Of a DNA stretch of 64,000 nt, positions 51,191 through 59,592 are shown piece by piece. This DNA is from Anas platyrhynchos. Lineage: Eukaryota > Chordata > Aves > Anseriformes > Anatidae. The notes under the pieces were generated by a model that had not been told where the DNA came from, searched no databases, and saw only the letters and a list, made by a program, of their open reading frames with translations. Location: assembly GCF_047663525.1 (NCBI RefSeq), contig NC_092588.1, positions 84,317,501-84,381,500 on the forward strand, in the 5' to 3' direction. Every line of letters starts with the position of its first letter. The stretch's first letter is position 1. The position numbers and the translations under genes are program-made.

Positions 51191-52362
51191 TATCCCTTCA
51201 AAAAATTCTAAGTGACTCAACAATTAAATTTCACATATGGTCTGAAGAGCAAAGTGCGGGCATATTTAATTAACAAGATGTTTAGTAAATTTTCTGAATT
51301 AAATTTTAAAAGAACTTTACTGCCCCAGTCTAGGCCAAAGCAATCAAAAGGAGTCTGATACCGAAGACATTACTGTTTCCTCTTCCCAACGAAACAGCTT
51401 CACTAAGTAGCACTGTGCTCATTTATATAGGCTTAACACTCAGTGAAACAGAAAGATTTCAAACTTTAGACTCAGAACCAGACCATTACTGGCAGGCTAA
51501 ATCATTTAAAGACAGATCATAAACCCTTTACATATATTGATGAGAAGCAGTCCTAGCTTGTTAAATATTTAATATCTTAAAGAATTAAATGAATGGGAGA
51601 AAAAATGGGAAAAAAATAGGAAAGGTAAGGGGAAGGATGAGGTTAGAAGAAAAAGATTAGGGTGATAAATAGAAAATCATGAAGAAAAGACTGACAATGA
51701 GGTGATGAACACTGACACAGAAAGAATGGCCAGAACATTGAAGAACAGAGATGATGTCATTTATGCAAAGAGAATGTAAGTGAGACAAAAGTAATGATAT
51801 TAAAATATTGAATTTCACCAGAATTCAGCATAGTATCATAAATCAAAGAATGAAGCAGAATTGTAAATTAAGCATATTGAAAAGATTCATGCAGAATGCA
51901 AAGTTTTCTCATACTCTTAAACAAATAAAATTTTCATACATTTATATGAAGCACAAATAAAAATAAAGGGATATAAGAGCTCAAAACCCAATTATTATGT
52001 CTTTACATCAGAATTGCTATTTCATCAGTTTCATAAAGGCAAATGGTATCCAAATGCAGACAGCACTTTGATTTAACTGAGTATGACATGAAGAGATTTG
52101 TCATTCTAGGTGATCTCAAGTGTCTTTTGAGTATCAGACTTTGCTTTTAATTAATCTTGGAAAATTAAAATATATAATCTCAGAACTATACATGACTATA
52201 CAGTGTTTAAAACATTTATTAATTTATTGATCCACGCTATACATACACCTCTGTTTTCAAACTAAAGAATCCTTAAACTTTTATGTGAAAACCAGTTCAT
52301 TTCTCTGACAATGTCTATTGCCTAATCTTTCCCTTAATAATTGCACTTTTTTCCCATAATGC

Positions 52363-53438
52363 TGAAGAGTGAGTAGAGCTCAGCCTCTTCCCTATGTCAG
52401 ATCAGAGCCAGCTCCAGCTGGCTCCAAAATAGACCCACTGCTAGCCAGAGCCGAATCAGGGAGCAAAGCTGGTTGGGCCTCTGGGAGATCAGATTTAAAG
52501 AAAACCTGCTGGGATTTAAAGAAAAGAGCAGCTGAGAGAGCAAGGAGTGAGAACCTTCCCTGCAGACCCCAAGAACAGTGCAGGAGGTGCTCCAGGCAGG
52601 CAGCAGCAGTTCCCCTGCGGGCTGCGCAGGGAGAGGCCCCTGGTGGAGCAGGCTGTCCCCCTGCAGCCCATGGAGCAGATCTCCACGCTGCAGCCCCCCC
52701 GTGGGTGGAGGAACCCCCGGTGGAGCAGGTGGATGTGGCCTGGAGGAGGCTGCGGCCTGTGGAGAGCCCCTGCAGGAGCAGGCCCCGGGCCGCAGCTGCA
52801 GCCCCCCCGTGGAGAGGAGCCCCCGCAGGAGCAGGGGGTCTGGGGGGAGCTGCCGCCCAGCCGTGGGGGACCCGTGCTGGAGCAGTTTGCTCCTGGGGGA
52901 TGGATGGATGGATGGATGGATGGATGGATGGATGGATGGATGGATGGATGGATGGATGGATGGAGCCCGTGGGACGGAGCCGTGTGGGAGCAGTGCTTGA
53001 GGAGCTGCTGCCTGTGGGCAGCCCGTGTGGGATCAGCTGGGGAAGGACGGCATCCCGTGGGAGGGACCCCACGGGGAGCAGGGGCAGGGAGGGAGCGAGA
53101 AGGAGCGGCGGGGACAAAGCATCAGGGACTGACTGCAGCCCTCAGTCCCCTGTTTCCCTGCGCTGCTCAGGAGGAGGAGGTGGAAGAGGGCAGATGGGGA
53201 GAAGATGTTTTCCTTTGTTTCTCACGTGTCTAGTTTGTTGGTAGGAGGCAATCACTCTTACTGTCTCCCTATGCTGAGTCTGCTTTGCCCGTCACGATAG
53301 TTGTTGAGTGATCTCCCCGTCCTTATCTCAGCCCTTGAGCCCTTTGCATCGTATTTTCTCCCCCTTTCCCTTGGAGGAGGGGGAGGGAGAGAGCGGCCGT
53401 GCTGGAACTCGGCTGCCCAGCCGATTCAGACCACCACA
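52363..53438 (+). mobile_element. Long avian ERV solo LTR with expanded GGAT array
   Basis: This is a GC-rich, LTR-like element of about 1.08 kb. The left part has 'ctatgtcagat', 'gctccaaaatagaccc' and two 'atttaaagaaaa' blocks. The middle is built of diverged repeats of a 'gtggagcagg...cccgtgg' theme. The right part has 'ttatctcagccc', a hairpin CTCCCCCT / AGGGGGAG (53358-53365 / 53378-53385), 'gagagcgg' and the terminus ACCACCACA. This ending is nearly the same as in the LTR at 32014-32718. No TG start or target duplication is evident on the left, so the 5' end is probably damaged. The following 'gttgcaaagg' is not a primer-binding site, so the LTR is solo. The 291-, 241-, 228- and 140-codon frames are by-products of its GC-rich repeats. 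Confidence 0.82.
52898..52964. repeat. (GGAT)n microsatellite inside the LTR
   Basis: Sixty-seven bp of uninterrupted GGAT (nearly 17 units) sits in the LTR's GC-rich middle. In frame it gives the Gly-Trp-Met-Asp repeat of the plus frames and the Ile-His-Pro-Ser repeat of the minus frame. The lack of interruptions suggests recent expansion. Confidence 0.95.
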
Positions 53439-54499
53439 GTTGCAAAGGACTGGAAAAGTTTTCCCAAGAAACAAGATGTTTAACAAGGAAGTGCATAGTT
53501 TCCTTATTAAGGCTTCCTGGATGATTGGGGTTATTTCATATTCCCAGCTCGGAGGAAGAGAATTGTTGATTTCACCTTCTTTTTTCTGACATGGAAATAA
53601 AAGGTGAACTGCTCTACAAGGACGGGCAACGTCTCAGAATCAAGCTCTTTTGGTCTGTAATCCCTTCTCAAGGAAAAGATTGATCACACACCTTCCACAG
53701 GTGTAGGGGAGCAGGGAATAATGTTTGAACTACTCTAATTCAAGTCAGTTTGGGCACAGTGGTACTTCTCTAGCTGTTTCTGAGACATACGCGTTAGCAA
53801 CAGAGATTGTTGTGCCGTCACTGGGAGGCGCCTGCGGTGATGACTTCAGAAACAGAACTGAATTGTGTCACCACAGCACTTTGGCAACAGCTGCCTCTGC
53901 GCACATTTAGCCGGGAGGGACAGAGAAGGGTGCTGGATGTGATGAAACCACGTGAGGATTTGTGGATCTCCCCTTGAGGTGCACAGAGAGGGACCATGCC
54001 CTTCTGTAAGTGTTTTGATGCTTGGCTGGGGAAAACAATGCGGTTTTGTTGTGAATGCTTCATTTTAGTATTCTGTAGTTTGTGTCAAGTCCTGACAGAA
54101 GCACCAAGGTTGGTACTTTGCTCAATGATGGAGCTGCACAGAGTGAGAACAGACCCAATGTACGGCTGAGGGCCTCTGCACGTTCTCTTCTTCCTACAGA
54201 CGATCAACAAATAAGGAGAGACAGAGAAGAGTGTGCTGTGGTCCTCCCAGAGACCGCAAGTACTAAAGCATAAACAAGAGGCTTAAGAGTCCCCCTGTCA
54301 CGTTAAAATTCAGGACAGCAATGGACTTCATCACATGGGCTGGCCTGTCGACTAGTGTCTCAGGCTGTGGGGTATGAAGATGCACTCCATCTGCTTTCAG
54401 GGTAGCAATTGCAGTGGGCAAGCTGCCTGACCTTAACATTTGTCATTTCATTTTTCACCAGAGTTTTGCTGCTTTCCCACGATTCAGTCTTGGTCTAGG

Positions 54500-54535
<36 letters not shown>
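54500..54535. repeat. A36 homopolymer
   Basis: This is the longest pure A run in the window. It could be the tail of a retrocopy, but there is no AATAAA in the 60 bp before it. It may also be a sequencing or assembly weak spot. Confidence 0.9.
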
Positions 54536-54537
<2 letters not shown>

Positions 54538-55407
54538 GAATTCGGAGCAAAATAAAAGGATTTCCTCTCCATTGGTTACGTGTTCTTAACTTGACAGGTT
54601 TGATTATCGACTTAGAAGGCAAATATCTGGCCAGACTGCAAGACGTGTGCTCGCAGCGTGGGACAGCTCTCGTAAAGGTGATTCAGGGTAGCTTCTGGAA
54701 AACAAGACATCAGATCTCCCAGACAGCTTTCTTTGTGCTAATGTAGGAAGGGCGAGTAAGAGTAAAGGTCCAGATACCGTAAGAAGCGGAAGGTGTGAAG
54801 GAAACTTCCTTCTGGCTGATACAGCTCCATATCTAGTTGCCAAGTAGGAAGAGAGCAGCTCTAAGTTTCTTGGGGAGAGGAAAACAAAGAGGCTGGGAGA
54901 TTGTACAAAGAAAAAAATGGGATGAGCTATTTCAGGAAAACATAGTAACTGGAAATAGAGATTGGAAGAGTGCTTTAAGCCAAGACAGAAACTTTTTAAC
55001 ACTAAAACCTAGGAGTTGGATGAACCAAGAAATGAATCCATTTTGATTATGCAGTTGTGTCCAGCGTTATCTTGGGAAATATGGTTTCCACATAAATGTG
55101 TCTGGGGCTTGAAGTTTTCCTAACGCCCTTCTCTGTGTATTCCCTACTGTTTGGTAAGCGCTGAGGTCACACTGCAGACAGCAGCACGTCCTCTCCCCAC
55201 TCCTTAGCTGTCTGTTTTCACAACATGTCTAGCAACAGAATGGCTTGGACACACCTGCGCCTATGACCGAGTTCATTCAAGCTGGTGGACAAGGTAAAAG
55301 CTCTGGACAAGCGAAGGGGAGGGAGGGAGGGACGGACATACAATATGATCACTTTAATCTCATTTCTCTAAGAATCCTTGCTGAGAAAACAAAACAAAAC
55401 AGAATCA

Positions 55408-55434
55408 AAAAGAACAGAACAGAACAGAACAAAT
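55408..55434. repeat. (AGAAC)n short array
   Basis: About four AGAAC pentamers in an A-rich context. Confidence 0.85.
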
Positions 55435-56290
55435 GAAGCAAGCAGCCAGCTTGCTGGAGACATTGTCTGGGAAACAGTGAAAACACTTGCAGACAAAAAA
55501 CATACCAAAGGACTAACTCTTTGAGCTTAATTCTACTCAAACAGCATAACCTCAAACTCCTCTTCCTGTTCGTAACAGGCTGGTACAGTAACATGTCCCA
55601 TTGGATGACTTTGCAGCATAGATGTCAGGAATGCAGCTTGGGATCACCTCCTTCTACTGAGAGTTCAGTTTGAAGGGATGAGCAAGTAATTTTTCCTGGG
55701 TTGACGGAAATCTAAAGCCTGTTTTCTAACACTCTTACAGACACTTCTCTGTCCATCGGCCTGTCCTGCCAACTCTGGTGTGAGTGTGAAGTTGTGGCAA
55801 GAGGGATTTCCCATTCCTATTTGACCTGGTGGACACCAGCTTTCCTAGGAAATTGCTGATGGTGCTGAGGAGGCAGCAGTATCAAAGCCCTTGTCGATGA
55901 AGGTACGACAAGCTGGGGAGGCTTTGGCATTTCTGCACAATGCTGCTCCCTGATTGTCACTCAAGACTCAGATTCGGAAAGAAGCAAAGCAAGCTAGAGG
56001 AAAACTGGATGTCCTGGTAATTTTCTTTCTTTTTATTTTTTCATTCTTCACTTGTAAGAAAATCTAAGTCTTTAAACCATTTGTTTGCAAGCACAGCTTA
56101 ATGGAAATGCTTTATGGGTGTGCTCCTTCACCTTGTTTGGAACCTGCTTAACCTGGCTTCAGCTCTAGGACACCTATGCTCAAATGTATGCTTCCCATGC
56201 TAAAGCGGTGTTCTTTCGGTCTTCTTTTCTGTGATGGTTGCAGGTGAGGTTGAAAAGAGTTGTCAGTACGATTCTTCGTTTCCTTTGCAG

Positions 56291-56411
56291 GATCCAAAAC
56301 TCCGTATTACAGCGGATCTTCTCCTCTGCTCTGAAAAGCTTCTCAGGCCAAAAGAGAATTGAGATGACGAAGGAAATAGAGAATGCTGACCAATATTTCC
56401 AAGTACCACCC
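56291..56411 (+). other. Exon-like interval, 121 bp
   Basis: The sequence 'ttcgtttcctttgcag' immediately precedes 56291, and 'gtaagt' starts at 56412. Both fit vertebrate splice consensus. From 56292 there are exactly 40 open codons; another frame begins DPKLRITADLLL but stops after 23 codons. That second reading faintly recalls the 'DP..R.TA..LL' end of protein kinase domains, but the match is too short to name. No start, stop or neighbouring exon can be joined to it with confidence. Confidence 0.25.
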
Positions 56412-56863
56412 GTAAGTTTTGTGAAAGAATCCGGTGCATTTCTGTAGTGGTAGAAAGTTCATAAAATCATGATCGTGCACTTGAAGGCAAGCAATGCTAC
56501 AAAAATGAAGAATGCAAGGCCCTGCTTAAGGACAGTCTTCAGGCTGCTTCTAGATCAACAGCTCATTTGGTTCTTCCACAACCTCATCTCCGCTTGCTTA
56601 GAAGTTGTGAAGGTCGGAAGCACACTCCGTGTTTTTCATCCATCCCCTCTGTGTATCTTTTCCCTGACAGCAACTTCTGTCTTGGCTCTTCACATCCAGC
56701 CAGAGCAGTTTCTTTGCCTCCGCAACCTGCAGGCTGTCCTCTCGTGTGTACCTGTGCTGGACTGAGGGTAATGCTTGTAACGCACGCAGATGCTGTATTC
56801 ACTAGGACTTTTAGAAAAGAGAGCAAGAAGCTAAGCTGCGCAGCAGTTTCTTAGGTTTCTGTA

Positions 56864-56886
56864 TCTCTCTCTCTCTCTCTCTCTCT
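56864..56886. repeat. (TC)n microsatellite
   Basis: A dinucleotide array of about eleven units. Confidence 0.92.
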
Positions 56887-57414
56887 GCGTATATATTTCA
56901 TTACTTATTTACTTGCTTAAAGATCCTTTAAGTACAGTAGATACTTTAAGAAAGCGTACTTGTTCTTCTCCTTTACTTGTTTTTAACGTTTACTTTTCTA
57001 ACCAATCCTTAATGTTACCACATTGGCTTTATTTAGTTCTCAGTCCTTAGAAGTACTCAAAGCACATCAGTGATTTCTCTGTTTCTCAAGCTGTCCATCT
57101 GCATTGAGACCTCTTATCTTAATTTAGGTATGAGGTGCAGAAGAACACTGAAACCAGCCGAAGCCGTATCGGACACATGCTTCTGTGCTAGGAAGTAATT
57201 CCGAGTGATTCCACGGTGTACTTTAGACAGGTTTGCTCTGGTCCTCTGGACACAGCATCCCCAAGGGATATTTCAAAGCTCTCGGAAGGACCTGTCGTTA
57301 TCTCTGACACTGCAGCCTCCATTAGGAACGGGTAAATATTCCTTGCCCTTGTGGAAAGGAACTACTCAGTTAGCTGTTTCTAACCCAAATCTCTTTGTTG
57401 TCTTCTCTTGACAG

Positions 57415-57619
57415 ACACCACCCGGCTAGCCAAGCTAAACCACTGAAAATGGAAGGAGTGGGACATCTTCCAAAGCCTGCTGCTGCTTCTAAGCAGAACT
57501 GCGATGTAGGTGGGGACACAGCAAGAGGACACGTCCAGGCCAGGGTGCAACTGAAAGGCACCTGTCTGAGCCACAGAACAAAGTCAGCGATTCCCAGTTG
57601 CAGACTGTTGCTCAACTAG
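57415..57619 (+). other. Possible terminal exon-like interval
   Basis: A strong acceptor-like tract, 'gttgtcttctcttgacag', ends at 57414. A frame beginning with the second base after it stays open for 68 codons to TAG at 57617-57619. The encoded text (KPLKMEGVGHLPKP...) is not recognised. A donor-like GGGTAAAT at about 57330 ends a preceding open stretch, but its phase leads to an early stop on joining. It could be chance, a decayed exon or noncoding RNA. Confidence 0.2.
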
Positions 57620-57735
57620 TGACACAGCAGCTGGAGCGCTTCTGGTTGCTGCTGATGGGTTCGCGTGAATCAGCCAGGGATATGAGCTACGAGAACGGCT
57701 GAAGCGATCTGAACTTACCTGAAAGAAAGAAGACA

Positions 57736-58888
57736 AGAGGGGAGGGAAGGGGAGGGAATAAAAGGAAGGGAGGGGAGGGGAGGGGAGGGGAAGGGAAAGA
57801 AAAGGGAAAGGGAAGGGAGGGCAGGGGAGGGCAGGGAAGGGGAGGGGAGGGGAGGCGATGCGATGCGATGCGATTGGAGGGAGGGGAGGGAGGGGATTGA
57901 AGGGGAGGGGAGGGGAGGGGAGGGGAAGACAGTGTAGAGGAGGTAGGGGAGGGTAGGATAGGGTAGTGTAGCATAGCGTAGTGTAGCATAGTAGAGGGGA
58001 GGGGAGCGTAGGAGAGTATAGGGTAGTGTAGGGGAGTGGAGTTTAGGGGAGTGTAGGATAGGATAGGGGAGGGGAGCGTAGGGGAGCATAGGGGAGGGGA
58101 GCATAGGGTAATGTAGGGTAGTGTAGCAAAGGGGAGTGTAGGGAAGTATAGGGGAGGGGATTATAGGGGAGTGTAGTGGTGTGTGGGGGTGTGTAGGGGA
58201 GGGGAGTGTAGGGGTGTGTAGGGTAGGATAGGGGAGGGGAGTGTAGGGTAGGATAGGGGAGGGGAGTGTAGGGGAGTGTAGGGGTGTGTAGGGTAGTATA
58301 GGGGAGGGGAGTGTAGGGGTGTGTAGGGTAGGATAGGGGAGGGGAGTGTAGGGGAGTGTAGGGTAGTATAGGGGATGGGAGTGTAGGGGAGTGTAGGGGT
58401 GTGTAGGGTAGTATAGGGGAGGGGAGTGTAGGGGTGTGTAGGGTAGGATAGGGGAGGGGAGTGTAGGGGTGTGTAGGGTAGGATAGGGGAGGGGAGTGTA
58501 GGGGAGTGTAGGGGTGTGTAGGGTAGGATAGGGGAGGGGAGTGTAGGGGTGTGTGGGGGTGTGTAGGGGAGGGGAGTGTAGGGGTGTGTAGGGTAGTATA
58601 GGGGAGGGGAGTGTAGGGGTGTGTAGGGTAGTATAGGGGAGGGGAGTGTAGGGGAGTGTAGGGTAGTATAGGGGAGGGGAGTGTAGGGGAGTGTAGGGGA
58701 GTGTAGGGGAGTGTAGGGGTTTGTAGTGTAGTATAGGGGAGTGGAGTGTAGGGGTGTGTAGGGGAATGTAGGGGTGTGTAGGGTAGTATAGGGGAGGGGA
58801 GTGTAGGGGAGTGTAGGGACAGGGAGCATAGGGGAGGGGAGTGGAGGGAAGGGAAAAGAGGGGATGGGAGGGGTTGGGAGTGCTACTG
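57736..58888. repeat. G-rich minisatellite built on 5-bp units
   Basis: About 1.15 kb with strong strand asymmetry, nearly free of C on the plus strand. The left 200 bp are GGGGA/GGGAA-type repeats with an odd GCGAT triplet at about 57855-57876. From about 57935 the array is made of pentamers GGGGA, GTGTA, GGGTA, GTATA, GGATA, GCGTA, GCATA and GGGGT. In the regular part (58226-58530) the GGATA/GTATA pentamer recurs at 25, 45, 35, 35, 45, 35, 35 and 45 bp, always a multiple of five. The minus strand lacks stops in all frames, giving false frames of 405, 265 and 100 codons. The plus strand has TAG throughout. Confidence 0.93.
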
Positions 58889-58937
58889 TAAATAAAATTG
58901 CCAAATACATGACATTTTGGATCTGGAGCCAAATCTT
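58889..58937. other. Short spacer between array and LTR
   Basis: About 50 bp of ordinary sequence separates the G-rich array from the probable minus-strand LTR. Confidence 0.5.
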
Positions 58938-58993
58938 TGTGTTGCTGAAGGGACGCAAGACACAGACTCCTGATGGCTGTTGAACAGGAGGCT

Positions 58994-58999
58994 TTTATT
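58994..58999 (-). terminator. AATAAA polyadenylation signal (minus strand)
   Basis: TTTATT on the plus strand reads as AATAAA on the minus strand. It is followed within 25 bp by a CA and then by GT-rich sequence. It would end transcripts started in the putative minus-strand LTR. Confidence 0.45.
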
Positions 59000-59169
59000 G
59001 CCCTTTTTCACTCCTGCAAGTCCTCTCCCCGTAGCCCCATGTGCTGTCCATGCGCCCAAATCCCAGTTGGTCAGAGACCCTCAGACACGCGCCTGGAGCC
59101 AGCCAGCAATTGCCCACTGCCCAAAGGTCCTCTTGAACACTGTAGCCAATTCTTGATCTCAGCCTCCCT

Positions 59170-59227
59170 CAAGGTTTTGTTTCTACCGCTTGTTTCCTCA
59201 TTACCTCTAATTCAGGGACCTGCGAAA
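59170..59227 (-). repeat. 58-bp direct repeat, copy 1
   Basis: It matches 59387-59445 with one substitution and one single-base gap. The two starts are 217 bp apart, with unrelated sequence between them. Both copies lie in the putative U3 of the minus-strand LTR. Confidence 0.95.
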
Positions 59228-59386
59228 CAGCGCGAAGCCACCTGAAAAGTCCCTCCCCACGCGTTGCCATTCATTCCACAACCTGATTTATCGCTGCTAT
59301 CCGCGCATTGCACAGTGCCAGGAAAGGTTTGGCGTGCACAGAGGTGGCTGAGGATTTTCAGAAAGAACTTTCCTTAAGAACTGCAT

Positions 59387-59445
59387 CAAGGCTTTTGTTT
59401 CTACCGCTTGCTTCCTCATTACCTCTAATTCAGGGACCTGCGAAA
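59387..59445 (-). repeat. 59-bp direct repeat, copy 2
   Basis: Near-identical partner of 59170-59227. Both copies would encode LIQGPAK on the plus strand, which is only a trace of the DNA duplication. Confidence 0.95.
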
Positions 59446-59592
59446 GAGATGTATCAACTCTACCATGGTCTTAAATGCCTTTTTGTACCATGGTCACGCT
59501 TTTCTGTCTACGATGTGTTTGAGAAACCTCTATTTTTAGCTTTTATGCCTCTAACAACATACTCTTCAGTGTGCCCCATAACACCCCCAACA

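Larger units (their letters stand above)
46083..52362. other. AT-rich noncoding DNA, no gene seen
   Basis: The longest frame is 120 codons (plus 46413-46775), with no domain I recognise. Small tandem duplications are common: a perfect 21-bp doublet at 46270-46311, an imperfect pair at 49771-49815, and a pair at 50087-50119. Microsatellites are GTT/TTTG at 46170-46201, AAC near 49997-50017 and AAAT at 51155-51190. No mobile element body is seen. Confidence 0.65.
53439..57735. other. Unrecognised CpG-retaining segment with splice-like signals
   Basis: This segment differs in base make-up from both flanks. Seven CpGs fall within 53790-53912 alone, while long parts of the desert have none. Candidate 3' splice sites with good pyrimidine tracts end at 54199, 55740, 56290 and 57414. 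Candidate donors occur at 54006 (GTAAGT), about 55284 (GTAAAA) and 56412 (GTAAGT). The stretch 56291-56411 is flanked by both signals and is open for 40 codons. The longest frames, 132 codons (minus 54604-55002) and 98 codons (plus 56469-56765), match nothing I know. It could be a decayed multi-exon gene, a noncoding RNA locus or part of a segmental duplication. No retroviral gag/pol/env motif is seen. Confidence 0.45.
58938..59592 (-). mobile_element. Probable ERV LTR, minus strand
   Basis: Read on the minus strand, the segment begins TGTTGGGGG (59592 downward) and ends GCAACACA (58938), giving TG...CA ends with a short imperfect inverted repeat. A poly(A) signal AATAAA (58994-58999, minus) is followed by a GT-rich stretch ('gtctgtgtcttgcg'), as at an R/U5 junction. 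The upstream half holds two near-identical direct repeats (59170-59227 and 59387-59445) and a 10-bp repeat TACCATGGTC (59461-59470, 59486-59495), like U3 enhancer duplications. No target-site duplication is visible and no TATA box stands out. It might instead be the 3' end of an unknown minus-strand transcript. The plus frames of 90 and 95 codons are spurious. Confidence 0.5.

Noticed and set aside
52369..53244. Open frames of 291, 241, 228 and 140 codons
   Set aside because: All lie inside the GC-rich LTR and follow its internal repeats, including the GGAT array. They overlap on both strands and in all frames and show no domain.
56291..56360. Protein kinase C-terminal fragment (DPKLRITADLLL)
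   Set aside because: Only about a dozen residues vaguely resemble kinase ends, the frame stops soon after, and no other kinase motif is nearby.
57736..58888. CRISPR-like array or interstitial telomere
   Set aside because: There are no unique spacers between constant repeats, and the units are GGGGA/GTGTA/GGGTA pentamers rather than TTAGGG hexamers.
52363..59592. The two LTRs of the island as one provirus
   Set aside because: They are of different sequence and opposite orientation, with no primer-binding site or retroviral gene between them.
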